This document shows positions 1 to 11,532 of a DNA stretch of 64,000 nucleotides, piece after piece; within the stretch, counting starts at the first letter, position 1, and each line of letters starts with the position of its first letter. Source of the DNA: Sweltsa coloradensis. Lineage: Eukaryota > Arthropoda > Insecta > Plecoptera > Chloroperlidae. Where the stretch lies: positions 434,001-498,000 of the forward strand of contig JAMZAV010000111.1 in the NCBI GenBank assembly GCA_024449915.1. The letters run 5' to 3'. Below the pieces are notes generated by a model. It was not told the DNA's origin. It ran no database searches and saw nothing but the letters and a program-made list of their open reading frames with translations. The position numbers and the translations under genes were made by a program.

Positions 1-30
1 TAATTTCTATTTTTTAAATTTAATTTTTCC

Positions 31-139
31 CAGAAATTATAAAATAACACAATCCATCCCAACCGGGGTTCAAACCCGAGTCTCCCACATTCCAGGTAGG
101 CGCCTTAGCCAACTAGTATCTAGACCACCGAGACGGTAA
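31..139 (-). mobile_element. tRNA-derived SINE fragment (family S1)
   Basis: Read on the minus strand this gives a tRNA-like head with a B box (GGGTTTGAACCCC) and a five-pair T arm, followed by a tail beginning GGATGGATTG. The same sequence recurs on the plus strand at 30280-30380 and, truncated, at 24255-24350. The middle of the head carries an extra partial repeat of the D-arm region. It is a SINE rather than a tRNA gene because no closing acceptor stem is visible and several diverged copies exist. Confidence 0.6.
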
Positions 140-339
140 CTTTTTAGCTTATGTATTGTAGTTGCATTCTAGATCTGAATGGATGGAATGGAACAGCACT
201 GCAACGAATATCTGTTGCCTTTGAACTGACCATACATTATTTATTTAATAATTTATATAACCAAATGCAGGTATGAGCGAGGGAGGGTTTATTTCTCGAT
301 TTAGTTGGTCGGCAAACACTCCCGTAGGTGGAATTGTTA

Positions 340-400
340 ATATTAACTACAATTCAGAAATTGCAAAATCCATCCCAAACGGGGTTCGAAACCCCAATTG
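340..400 (-). repeat. Short remnant of the same S1 SINE
   Basis: The text CAATTCAGAAATTGCAAAA followed by CCATCCCAAACGGGGTTCGA matches the tail and B-box region of the 31-139 copy. Only about 60 bases remain. Confidence 0.45.
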
Positions 401-421
401 CAAAACTACAGCTGCTCTTAA

Positions 422-1066
422 AGGGGTATTTAACCGCTAAACTCAAAAATATATTTTATTCAGGCTAACTAGTAATGAATTTAGCAATTACAGAAAAATT
501 ATTGGGGCCACCATGACCACCCAAAAAATTGTCAAACATGACATTTTTCGAGCTAGGTCCCATCGGCAAAAATCTGCCATAAGAAATAACATGGGTACGA
601 TCTTTATGCCCCGTGACCTTGGAGGATTTTGATCCAAAAAAATATTGGCCATTATTGACCTACTCGACAGCCTTTTCTATAAATTCTCTATATTTTGTTT
701 TGTAATTTGGGCAAGTGATTCGGTCAAAATATGCTGATTACCAAGAAGGGGTGTGATTTTGGAATGCATATTTTTGCGTGTTTGAGGGTATATTTGGGCA
801 CAGTTTGAAGACACGATGTAACAAATGGACATTTTACATTGGTACTATGCTCTAGTATTTATGTGGACCAAAACGAAGCAGGTTAAAGCCGATTTAAGAA
901 ATTTCCCAAAACAACAATTTTTGCAAATTTCTGGATCAAAAAAATTGAAAAACTCGTGTTAAATCACAGTTGCAAGATATAATTTTTTAACTGTCATTTA
1001 AGTGTTGTATTGTGCTATAGAATATAGATCATGTAGTAAAAATAATATTTTGATTTAAAAGCCCCT
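422..1066. mobile_element. TTAA-flanked MITE, TIR AGGGGYWTTT
   Basis: TTAA at 418-421 is followed by AGGGGTATTT. The right end reads AAAAGCCCCT followed by TTAA at 1067-1070. A TTAA duplication with short TIRs is typical of Kolobok or piggyBac type elements. The right 150 bases recur at 13150-13287 (ending in the same AGCCCCTTTAA) and at 25978-26095. No coding capacity is seen. The superfamily is inferred from the target site only. Confidence 0.6.
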
Positions 1067-1070
1067 TTAA

Positions 1071-2033
1071 CTTCAAAATACCTGTAAATCTAAAAATGGG
1101 CAAGCAGTGTCTCGGTCACTCTCAGAGCATAATTCCCACGTAAAATAAAAATAATTTTTCTGACGTCAAGTTTTCCCATCTCTCTCAGAATAATATAAAA
1201 TTTGTTTGGATGTGTCGTATCCTCTTTAACTATCCTGCTTAAACAGAAGGTTTCATAATATTGCGATGGGAGTACAATAATCTGGCTGAACTGGGTCAAT
1301 GAGCTTGATCGATTTAGGCGGTAATAGGTAAATAAACCTCTCGAAAATACTGATAAAAATACAACAATGTACATACAAGATAAGAACAATGAGATTTAAT
1401 TAATTTGAAGAAGAAATTATTACTTTCGGCGTAATTAATTCGGAGAAATTATTTTACTATCGGAGCTTATCCGGTAGCAAGAGACATTTGGTATAATTAA
1501 GTGCAATAAAATACCAAGGTTTGACAAATAAATCAATATTTTGATACGATACCGATGTGGATGTATTTTTGATGTTGATATTTGAACTTCATATCAAAAT
1601 AACATAGGAATTTAAAAAGAATCAACAAAGAATTAAAATGTTAAATCTTTCAGAACTGAATCAAGGATAGAAATTTAAAAATTTGGTGGAGGTGCCGGGT
1701 CATTTAACGCTAGTTAGAACGTAATTACCGTTGAGACGTTTTGGCGATATTTTAATCCTTTTAACCCACACATTCTTAATAGCAAACCTACTCTTTAGTT
1801 CGATACGTTTATTTTTTATTTGATCAAATTTAGAATATCGTTTGTACAAATATTAGATTCGATATATCGATATCGGTATTAAAATTTTCGTGTGATTTCG
1901 ATAATTGAATGCCACAGGTCATAGCCCAAACGTAGAAACTACCCGATTCAAAAAAAAGATTGCTTGACTGTTAAATGAGTACTCTTTATCAAAAAATATA
2001 ATTGTCAATTACCCAGAAATATTATGTGCTAGT
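1071..2033. other. AT-rich stretch, no gene; isolated repeat box
   Basis: No convincing exon was found. At 1683-1701 there is the box TTGGTGGAGGTGCCGGGT that recurs in many repeats of this window. Partial inverted similarity between GATACGATACCGAT near 1548 and ATATCGATATCGGTAT near 1864 suggests the remains of a TIR element around the box. Confidence 0.4.
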
Positions 2034-2962
2034 CACTACACTGGAGAAAAAAATCCGGAATGTTTTTTTTTTTCTTTCTTTCTTTCTTTCTTTCTTTTTT
2101 TTGTATTTTTGTGTGTCTGTGAACACGATTCCGGCTAAACCGATACTCCGATTGCGATGAAATTTTATGGAGACCTTCGAAATCTCTGAACTTAGAACTG
2201 CACCGTACGAAAAATTGATCAAAAATTATTTCTCTTGAAAATCAAAATTTTATGATTTTTTTTTTCTTTTTTGTTTTTGTTTGTATCTTTGTGTGTTTGT
2301 TAACACGATTCCAGCTAAACCGATACTCCAATTGCAATGAAATTTTCAGGAGACCTTTAAAATCCTTGAACTTAGAACTGTCACTATTTTTAGTGCAATC
2401 GAAAAATTATTTCTCATGAAAATCGCAATTTTACGATTTTTTTTCGTTTTTCTTGTTTTTTCTATTTGTAATTTTGAGTGTTTGTTAACACGATTCCGGC
2501 TAAACCGATATTCCAATTGCGATGAAATTTTTTGGAGACTTTCATAATCTCTAAACTTAGACCTTCCACGTTTTTGGGTACAATCGACAAAAATTTCTCA
2601 TGAATATCGTACTTTTACGATTTTTTTTGATTTTTAGTGCGATATTTTCGTGACATTTGGGCCGATTATGACCAAACGGGTGGGGCTACAACGTTCATAT
2701 TTTACATTGGACATTAAGGTAATGGTGATGTATTGCTTTCTGAAAGAAAAATTTGAAAAAGTTAGCTAGAATCCATAGAATAAAGGTTTTAATATGTTTT
2801 TTTTGAGGTTTATAATAAAATTAACAGATGACAATAGAAACTTGACAACAATCACCTTCAATGCATTCACAAAGCAATTGCAAAGGAAAAGTGGTCTCAC
2901 GCAAAGTAAAACTTACAAAAACGCTCATCCATCAACGCGGCGGGACTTTAGCGTTTTCTTAG
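2034..2962 (+). mobile_element. Helitron2-like element H1 (5'-truncated, subfamily A)
   Basis: It begins at CACTACACTGGAG, the segment that lies just inside the 5' end of complete copies, so the GGATGAGCG start is missing. The 3' end is intact: CTCATCC, then the hairpin AACGC...GCGTT, then TTTTCTTAG. Inside, a unit of about 185 bases (AACACGATTCCGGCTAAACC ... ATTTCTCATGAAAATCG) is repeated three times at about 2100, 2290 and 2480. The last third (ACGGGTGGGGCTACAACG ...) is shared only with H2 and H3, which defines subfamily A. No protein is encoded. Confidence 0.75.
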
Positions 2963-3283
2963 TAAATACAAATTAAGAGCAGCCCATAAAATGATAATTT
3001 CCCCAAAAATATTTGGTATTTACTTCCCTTTCCATTGAGAATCAGCTATTTCAGCATTATATTCTTACCTTTTAATTTAAAAAATACAAATTTTCTGATT
3101 TTAAATGTGTCCGCGAAGAATCAGACACATTTAGGGTTCATTTATTTATTTCCCCTTGACAACGGGTATATTTTTTATCTATTTTAATTAATTTTTACCT
3201 TTTTCAAAAACAATACAAAAAATAGATCACAACAATCCTGGGTTATTATAGAACAAGGTTTCATAAAAAATACAAAGTGTACA
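2963..3283. other. No recognisable feature
   Basis: AT-rich sequence between H1 and the hairpin, with no exon or repeat recognised. Confidence 0.5.
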
Positions 3284-3353
3284 TACCACTGCCTCCTAGA
3301 TGTTCGTCGTGGCTCAACGAGGAGCCACGACGAACATCTGGGAGGCAGTGGTA
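3284..3353. repeat. Near-perfect 32-bp inverted repeat with 6-nt loop
   Basis: TACCACTGCCTCC through GTCGTGGCTC (3284-3315) is repeated in inverse at 3322-3353 with one T/C difference. The loop is AACGAG. The arms are GC-rich in AT-rich surroundings. It could be a tiny foldback element or a hairpin RNA source, and nothing else identifies it. Confidence 0.9.
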
Positions 3354-3489
3354 CTTACTACAAAATTAATAACAAAAACGTAAAATAGCAATAATATCAA
3401 ACAATTAAGTCGTTTAGAGGGTGGTAGGGTCACTCCAAAACCTTGGGCCCCTGGGACTGTCGAAGTCGGATATAGCAATGCCTGACTTT

Positions 3490-3562
3490 CTTCTTCTTCT
3501 TCTTCTTCTTCTTCTTCTTCTTCTTCTTCTTCTTCTTCTTCTTCTTCTTCTTCTTCTTCTTC
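3490..3562. repeat. (CTT)n microsatellite
   Basis: About 24 uninterrupted CTT triplets. The polyleucine reading frame across it is an artefact of the repeat. Confidence 0.97.
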
Positions 3563-4270
3563 TCCTACCTCGATCTGTCGATCTATTCGGGTGTTTCCGT
3601 CCTCAGTTCGTGAATGCTCGGAATGCTCTACAGTAGGTCGGCCGTCACATCGGGAGCGTTGTTATTTACAGAGCATACCTATCCCATGTCGGACTTCTCT
3701 GGACTCCACATAACTAATTACACAGCTCTAGACTATTCCGAACATGACAGACGAACGAGCTTATGTTGATTGCCGTCCTAATGAATTTATTTCAAGTATG
3801 TGCACCTTATACAAGGGAGCGAAGCTTAGAGACAAATATTGTTCGTAAAAGTAAAATAGCGGGAAAATGCATCGACCAAAAAACTATTATGGTCTTTTCA
3901 AAAGATTGCGATTAATGATCATATTGGGTACGTTCCGAATGAAGCTCCTACGCACCCACAACACCCAGACATGCCCAAGATGCCCGAGGTTTAACATTGG
4001 GCGCTACGGGCGTTGTGATGGCGGCGGTGTTTACGGAATGCTTTGGGCACGCCCAAGCTGCAAGTTAGCATCATTTGGAACGTACCCATTATCTTCTGTT
4101 TTATGCATCTTTTTTATCTTTTTTTTGTTGTGAACACACAGCCTTAGATTTATTTATTTTCGTAACATTCTTCGACAACTGTATGATTTCTGATATATGC
4201 ATGTGTCTTTCTGTCTACAGTCGTCATTATAACCAGCACGGTAATGTTTCAGTTCATCGAATTTACTTTT
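3563..4270. other. No recognisable gene
   Basis: This is somewhat GC-richer (3900-4080 reads with many CCC/GGG words) but has no open frame with splice context. Short inverted similarity around GGGTACGTTCCGAATG (3927) and CATTTGGAACGTACCC (4073) suggests a foldback of about 160 bases. Confidence 0.4.
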
Positions 4271-4274
4271 GATT

Positions 4275-4395
4275 ACCAACCGATGTAGCACAAACGTAAC
4301 GCACGATATTCTGATTCGGAAGGTTTAACGTTCGACTCCCGTCCCCGGAAATTCTGACTGATAGCTGACTGAGTCGTCTTAAACAGCCCTATAGC
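4275..4395 (+). mobile_element. tRNA-SINE fragment (family S2)
   Basis: GATTCGGAAGGTTTAACGTTCGACTCCCGT matches, in parts, the B-box region of the S2 head seen intact at 35980-36255. It is followed by body words such as GAGTCGTCTTAAACAGCCCTA, matching GAGTCCTCTTGAACAGCCCTA of the intact copy. The middle of the body is deleted. Confidence 0.55.
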
Positions 4396-4466
4396 CGAAG
4401 ATTAGTGCGCTGGTCCAAAGCGTATGACTCTACGAAGACGTGGGTTCGAGTCCCACATAAGACATG
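4396..4466 (+). repeat. tRNA-like sequence
   Basis: It contains a perfect T arm (GTGGG, loop TTCGAGT, CCCAC) and an A-box-like AGTGCGCTGG. The anticodon stem encloses six nucleotides instead of seven and the acceptor stem does not close, so this is more likely a SINE head than a functional tRNA gene. Confidence 0.4.
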
Positions 4467-4557
4467 AATTTTTGTAATCGTCCTTCATCATCATCTATTA
4501 CCTCTCGTCGTCTCGAATAGCCTTAGTGCATTAATAGAGACGTTAAGGTTAAAAAAT

Positions 4558-4559
4558 CA

Positions 4560-4611
<52 letters not shown>
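4558..4611. repeat. (CATCGT)9 microsatellite
   Basis: Nine copies of the hexamer CATCGT. Confidence 0.95.
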
Positions 4612-6229
4612 GATTAAACTTCCCTTGGACAATCCCATCACACAAGTCCGAGCTCCACAATACCTAATCAATGATAAGTAATCATACACTTTGAAGTGTG
4701 GAATGTTACTTTCCCTGGGCAAATTTCCCAAGAGGAATAAAATTCTGATACAATTACCGAAACGCATTCTAATTTACATCATCGTTACGCAAAATTACCT
4801 CACCGAATGATACGCTCAATATAAAACGATCGTGGAAGTTTCGAATGCGTCAAATATCAAGACAGACGTACAGAATCGCCCTTTTAATTCCTTTACGGTC
4901 GATCGCGCTAAGCACGTCGCAGCTCTAGAACAAAAGCATTCTTCTCGTCAAGTTGGCAACGATATAAACAACACGACAACTTGAATTGTCCGGCTCAGAC
5001 CCAGCCCTAGGATCGGAGCGTTGACGCAAGAGATGGCGGCAACAAAACGAACAAATCATTAAAAATTGTTCCTTTTTTCTTAGCTATAAAACGAAATAAC
5101 AAAACACTTCCAGACGTCTCGTTAGAAGACACTAAATGGAGACGACGTACGATTTGAGATGTACGAAAAAGAGCTATTATTCTTTAGAACAGGTGTGGGT
5201 GGATAAGAGTATATAAGCGTAGTATACCGTGTATACTTTGTAGGCCAAAAAGTACGGTTATGGTTAAAGAAACGTGTTATTTTCATAAGGATTGAAATAT
5301 TTTGAAACTTATCAAAACAAAGACTAATATGTATTTCTATTTAGAGTTTACCCACTCATCACAGAACTGATTTTCGATAGGCAAATTAAATTTTATAGCA
5401 TGCTAATGAATTTGTGCCCCGTTAATTTTTAATTATACATTTTTGTAACCATCTTTAATGACTTGTATACGGCGTAGTTACTTACAAACATAGCTTAGAA
5501 ACACATGGATTCATTAAGAATGTAGTACTTTGTGCTGCAAAGCATTTTAAAGAATGCATTGGCTATAATAGCTAGAATTTCTAGGACACAACGGCTAATT
5601 TAACGCGTTTCACTGATAGTTCACTGACGTACCTTCTTTAAAGTAGAAGCAAGTGTAGGCTTCTGGAATACAAAAGATTGAGTGCAAGCTGAACAATCAA
5701 TAGATTGACGAAAAAATATCTAATAAAATTTAGGTCTTCTCAAAATACTATTTATGATGATCTTACTCCAAAACTACTGTTTATAGTTATTTTGGAATTT
5801 TGCTTTCATACACATTCAACAATAGATTTGCCAGACTATTGTAAGTCCATGATTTAACGATGGAGGAGTAAAATTATCTACGGTAATTCTAACATAGTAA
5901 GTGCATGTGTGCAATTAAAACTAACAAGTTCAATGATTCTTGTACTTAGGCGTGGTTTATGTTCGAACGGTCAAGGTTTGGTGGAAAAGCCAACGTATAA
6001 GAAAGCTTTTAAGTTCTATTTCCGTGCTGTGTTACGACAAGTAACAGACATGTTTTATGTTGTTTGAAATTCGCTTTCCAAGAAACACGGCGATATAAAC
6101 GCATCTTGATATTTTGGTCTAGATTCTGGATCTACACAGGTGCGGAAATCAGTCAAGTAGGTTAAGCTGTCTAGACTTTTTTATTCGGCCTTTTCTGCGA
6201 AAATAATACACTACCATGTGTTACACGAT
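4612..6229. other. No recognisable feature
   Basis: AT-rich, with frames broken throughout. I see no exon with splice sites and no repeat shared with the rest of the window. Confidence 0.45.
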
Positions 6230-7668
6230 GAAGGTGAAAGAAACGTGTAGGCTATTCCAGAACTCTCTACCGATATTTTGAAAGTCAAAGGAAAATACAT
6301 GAAGTAGTTGAATGAAATAGGAACTTGAATAAAAAGAGAAAACTTTTTTTTTTGACAAGACAAAAGCTCTATTTTGGCTATTATATGCAAATTTTGGGTT
6401 CAATACTTGATTTTAAGCCATGATATATTTTTATTGTTTCAATACACCTTTGTTACCGTACTGATTATAAGGGAAAATAATTTTCTGAAATAACGTTTGA
6501 TGTAAGATTTTTTTCGTCCACCGGTTCAAAACTCTTATTTGTAACATGTGACAAAAAGAATCGCACATCGAACATTATTTCAGAAAATTATTTTCCCTTA
6601 TAATCAGTATGGTAACAAAGGTGTGTTGAAACAATAAAAAAAATAACAAAGCTTAAATTAAGTATTGAACCTTATGTTTATTTATTATCATGCATATTAC
6701 AACAGAGTACAAATACTCCACAAGTGCAAATCATAGCAAAGCCTAATGGATAGAAAACATAAACTTATTGACATTAAAATATACAATATACATAAAATAA
6801 TATAATGTAACTCTTTAAAATATTTGAAATTATCAATTTTAAATGTGAAACTATCAAAATTATTAACAATGAAAATTAATAACAGATATTCTCGAAAGAA
6901 AAGATATGAAAAATGCATATTAAAGAAGAGACTAATGGAAATAAGCTAGTTAGTAAATTATAATGTTAATATCCTAAAGCTTGAGTGATCATAGATTTAA
7001 ATTTAAAAATATTTTGTGAGTAGAGATCAATGTCTATTCCTTCAAGAGGTTTTAACATATTAAATGAATGCTGCAATCTGTTGATGCTTGAATTTTTATG
7101 GAGGTCGAGATGACTTAGAGCTGGTTGAAAAGTTTTATGATGGCGTGTATGTTTGGGAGGTATATGAAAATTTAATTTGCCTAGAATTGAACTAGTGTTT
7201 GTTAAATTATTTACAATTTTGTAAAGGTAAACCATGTCAGAATAGTTCCTTCGGTTTTCTAACGTCATTAGGTTAGCATCTTTACAAAGTTGTGCATAAT
7301 CTACTCTATGATATCGAATGTTACATTTTATGCATTGATGTTTTATGAAACACTGTTGGACCCTTTCTACATTCTGAATGGGTCCAACAGTGTTTCATAA
7401 AACATCAATGCATAAAATGTAACATTCGATTACATAGAGTAGATTATGCACAACTTTGTAAAGATGCTAACCTAATGAACCTTGAACTCTCATTTCCTTA
7501 TTTACCCTTAATTTGCATAATAGCCAACAAGAGCTTTTGTCCTGTTCAAAAAAAAATAATTTTTTACTCTTTTTAAATCAAGTTCGTCTTTCATTCAACT
7601 AACTTTCATGCATTTTCCATTGACTTTCAAAATCTGTAAGAGTGCTCTGGAATAGCCTTAGCTTGAAA
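6230..7668. repeat. Nested inverted repeats around a LINE fragment
   Basis: Three pairs of inverted arms are nested or side by side. The outer arms 6230-6415 and 7483-7668 are diverged. A left palindrome (6398-6504 with 6567-6670) includes ATACACCTTTGTTACCG and its complement. A right palindrome (7265-7366 with 7381-7478) has arms of about 100 bases and a loop of about 14 bases. The block between the two palindromes is a LINE 3' fragment. The layout suggests repeated template switching or fold-back duplication around one LINE insertion. Confidence 0.85.
6966..7380 (-). pseudogene. LINE reverse transcriptase C-terminal fragment
   Basis: The minus-strand frame reads VERVQQCFIKHQC, then YHRVDYAQLCKDANLMTLE, then RRNYSDMVYLYKIVNNL. 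This is the tail typical of non-LTR retrotransposon reverse transcriptases: a '(I/L)E.VQ..F' motif, then 'L..L..RR...D....YKI..'. The stretch ends at a stop near 6966. Upstream catalytic domains are absent, and the coding strand runs into the right-hand palindrome, where its first 100 bases are repeated in inverse. It is a dead fragment, and the clade (CR1, jockey or other) cannot be set from so little. Confidence 0.7.
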
Positions 7669-8424
7669 TAAGCACGAGTACCGAAAATAGGGATCGAAAC
7701 TACTTAACCAACGGTAATCGGAGAAGAAAAGTATAATTTAACATCTTTTCGTCCATAGAATTTATTCTATTTACTTATTCTGGCTTTTTATATATATATT
7801 TAAATAATTAACCCTTAATCCTGGCGGGTAGGATCTTTTCGACTCACACTTTAAAAAAAAAAACGTTTTTACGGTTGTCTATAATGGCTACGTTGTTCGA
7901 CTTCGATTCGACTCATCAATATGCACTTCTGCTCGACTTGTAACAGCCAATCAGCTTTCAGGATTCAATAAACAATCAAATTGAAGATCGATTTAGTTCC
8001 CATGGCAACGAAAGACAACGCATACTGAATAGTCAATGTTGTCCTATTGCTTTTAGCAACATATAAATATTTTACGATAAGGTTAAACTCTTTTTTATGT
8101 TTTGATAGTCTTTGTTATGAATAATTTTCAACACATGCAGAAATATCGTTATCATAATTGGTTTAGAGCATTCGAAGGTTTGGGCCTTTATAGCCCCACC
8201 CGTCAATTTAGATTATTACAAACATAAGAGCTTAATTTGAAATTTCCATGAAATATGCTCTCAAATGCTATTATTTTGGTTCCATTCGGGACAAACACAA
8301 GCAAATACAATGATGTAAGAGAAGGAGCAAAAATAAAACACAAGGAACGTGCCACACAGAATTCGTTTAAGGTTTCAAAATAATATTTTTTTATTTTATT
8401 TTATTAGTATTATTAATAAATATA
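7669..8424. other. No recognisable feature
   Basis: AT-rich sequence with no exon or shared repeat seen. Confidence 0.45.
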
Positions 8425-9216
8425 CTAGGAAAACGCTAAAGTCCCGCCGCGTTGATGGATGAGCTTTTTAAAGTTTTTAGTTTGCGTGGGATATCTTTAC
8501 TTTAGCAAGTGCTTTGTTTTGCTGCCTACGCATTGTACGTTATTGTTGTCAAGTTTCTATTGTTACTTGTCAATTGGTATTATTTACCGTAAAAAACTTA
8601 TATTAAATGCTTTATTTCTATGGATTCTGGCTAACTTTTTCAACTTTTACTTTCAAAAGGTTCTACATCACCATAACCTTAATGTCCATGTATAATATGA
8701 ACGTTGTAGCCCCACCCGTTTGGTCAGAATTGGCCCAAATGGCCCAAAAATATTGCACAAAAAATCAAAAAACTTATATTAAAAGCTTTATTTCTATAGA
8801 TTATGCCTAACTTTTTCAAATGTTTCTTTCAGAAAGCAATACATCACCATTACCTTAATGTCCATGTGAAATATGAACGTTGTAGCCTTACCCGTTTGGT
8901 CAGAATCGGCCCAAATGTCACGAAAATGTCGCACTTAAAATCGAAAAAAATCATAAAAGTACGATATTCATGAGAAATATTTCTTCGATTGTACCCAAAA
9001 ACGTAGCAAGTCTAAGTTCAGAGATTTCGAAGGTCCCCTCCAATTTTCATAAAAAACGCATGTGCCGTTTGCCCGGTAGAGAGCGAACAAACAGACAGAA
9101 AAACTAACAAAAAACAAAACACCCGAGCTATTTTTCTTGGGGTAATGTAAGTAAAAAACAAACAAAAAAACAGAAAGTCAAATTGAAGTCTTCACTTCGC
9201 TCGCTACGCTCATCCA
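8425..9216 (-). mobile_element. Helitron2-like element H2 (complete, subfamily A)
   Basis: On the minus strand it starts TGGATGAGCGTAGCGAGCG at 9216 and ends GCGTTTTCCTAG at 8425, so both termini are present. A core unit of about 177 bases (ATGAACGTTGTAGCC on the plus strand) occurs twice, at about 8698 and 8875. The 3' tip has CTCATCC, then AACGC...GCGTT as a hairpin, then CTAG. There is no target duplication (5' flank AGTTATT, 3' flank TATATTT). No protein is encoded. Confidence 0.85.
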
Positions 9217-9355
9217 ATAACTACATCAAAATTAGAACATGCTCTAATCCCACCCACCCCCATCGTTATTTCACAATTCAAGCATTAAGGGGTTAAAAAA
9301 CAACACGTCTTAGTTATACAACAATAACAACAAGGAATAAGAAATTACATTACAA

Positions 9356-10114
9356 CTAGGAAAACGCTAAAGTCCCGCCGCGTTGATGGATGAGCTTTTT
9401 AAAGGTTTTAGTTTGCGTGGGATATCTTTACTTTTGCAAGTGCTTTGTTTTGCTGCCTACGCATTGAAGGTGAATGTTGTCAATTTCTTTTGTTTCTTGT
9501 CAATTGGTATTATTTACCGTAAAAAACTTGTATTAAAAGCTTTATTTCTATGGATTCTGGCTAAATTTTTCCACTTTTTCTTTCAAAAGGTACTACATAA
9601 CCATAACCATGTATAATATGAACGTTGTAGCCCCACCCGTTTGGTCAGAATTGGCCCAAATGGCACGAAAATATCGCACAAAAAGTCAAAAAAGTATATT
9701 AAAAGCTTTATTTCTCTCGATTCTGGCTAACTTTTTCATTTTTTTCTTTCAGAAAGCAATACATCACCATTACCTTAATGTCCATGTGAAATATGAACGT
9801 TGTAGCCCCACCCGTTTGGTCAGAATTGGCCCAAATGGCACGAAAATATCGCACTAAAAATCGAAAAAAATCGTAAAAGTACGATATTCATGAGAAATAT
9901 TTCTTCGATTGTACCCAAAAACGTGGCAAGTCTAAGTTCAGAGAAAACGAAGGTCGTGTCAAATTTTCATCAAGATCGCATATGCCGTTTGCCCGGTAGA
10001 GAGCGAACAAACAGACGGAAAAACAAAAAAACAAACAAAAAAAAAAAAAAAAAAACAACGGAGCTAAATTTTTTGGGGGGTCGGTGAAATTGAAGTCTTC
10101 GCTTCGCTCATCCA
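9356..10114 (-). mobile_element. Helitron2-like element H3 (complete, subfamily A)
   Basis: This is a close sister of H2 in the same orientation, with only 139 bases between them. The 5' end reads TGGATGAGCGAAGCGAAG (one AGCG block shorter than H2) and the 3' end is the hairpin plus CTAG. The 177-base core unit is again present twice, at about 9619 and 9796. A long A tract (10029-10056) lies where other copies have T tracts on the opposite strand. Confidence 0.85.
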
Positions 10115-10544
10115 ATTAAAACAGATTTTCGTAACATATACAATAAATCACCTTGATGAATAGAAAATAAATTTTCAACAAAGTAATTTTTCAGCAAAAG
10201 TGATGTAAGTTCCCCTTTGAACTTCACAAAATCAAAAATATATTTCAATTAAAAAGAATACTGCCATGCAGCTCAAGCTCTCCCTGCGTCGAAAGTGTTC
10301 AGCTGTCATAGCCCTTTTGATCTTTTTTTAAACGAGTTCAATTTCCATTGTTTCCTGGGTAAAACGTTTACTACAGATATAAGAATACATATTTGATTGG
10401 TTTGAACTGCTAAATATGATGCAGCTTTGATAAATATTCAATTAAGTTCACCCATTTAACATGTGTTTAGATGGCGTCAATGTATTTTTTGCCCACCAGT
10501 CGGCCATGACAGTCGGTGTGACGTCATCTAAATCTCTCGTATTA
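10115..10544. other. No recognisable feature
   Basis: Nothing is identified before the target duplication of the hAT-like element at 10545. Confidence 0.45.
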
Positions 10545-10552
10545 TCCATAAA

Positions 10553-11363
10553 TAGAGATGTGCAAAAATGGTGAGAACGAAATTCGAATTTTTTTTAAAG
10601 TTGCAATAATCCCTTCAAATTCAGTTTGCACATGAATTACCTGAATTGTGATTGAATGGTACCAATTTCCAATTCGCGAATTTTCGAGATATTTTAGTAA
10701 ATACCGCGAACTAGTGGCGAAATTAGCAATTATGCCTTTAAACGCGAATTAGGTCACGAAATTTCAAACAAAGTTTATTTCAAAGTTTTGGTGGAGGTGC
10801 CGGGTAGGTAGTCAAAATTAAATTAATCCTGGCTGTTACATATAGTGGAGGTGCGGGGTCAAAAACGCCATTTTGAGATCGTAATAACCGTTAGTACGCG
10901 AGTAAGCTCAAAATACTTCATATCAAAATATAATATATTATATATTATATTTTGATAATAATATAATAATATATAATATATAATATAATAATGCATAATT
11001 TCGTAATTTTGCGTGAGGTGCCGGGTAGTTGAAATTAATTCTGGTAAAACCTGTCAGAAACTTGAAAATCTGCAAGCTGAAATTGAGTTTAAAATTTTAA
11101 CTGATTCTCACTCTCATATGCTTGTTTTTCTTTTAAATTAATCATAAATTGTCCTGGAATTTGTGATAGGCCTACTGATAATTTAAAACTAAGCGTTTTT
11201 TTTAATATAATATATATAATATAATTATATAAAATGTAATATATTTTATATATATTATACATAAAAAAATTGTTTTTTTTGGTAAATAACGAAAAATCGC
11301 GAATTTTTATTTTTAAGGCGCGAATTATCGAATTTAAAAAAAAAACATTTTTGCACATCTCCA
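10553..11363. mobile_element. hAT-type MITE, copy 1
   Basis: The TIRs are TAGAGATGTGCAAAAATG (start) and the complement of TGGAGATGTGCAAAAATG (end). The flanks TCCATAAA (10545-10552) and GCCATAAA (11364-11371) are an 8-bp target duplication with one change. TIR style and duplication length fit the hAT superfamily. Inside are three boxes close to GGTGGAGGTGCCGGGT and a run of ATATAATATATTAT (10926-10992) expanded relative to copy 2 at 34382. There is no transposase. Confidence 0.85.
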
Positions 11364-11532
11364 GCCATAAACCACAACAATATTACTTCCATGAAAAATG
11401 AAATAAATCCAATTTAATCAAAAGAAATAATATTAAAAATAAAAAAAATAATGTTTGGAAAATGCTTCAGATTGATGACCAAAATGCAATTCCCACTCCC
11501 CTCTAATAATCTTCTGTCCCTTATGATTCCAG

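Noticed and set aside
3421..3636. Open frame with a long polyleucine stretch
   Set aside because: The frame is created by a (CTT)n microsatellite and has no gene context.
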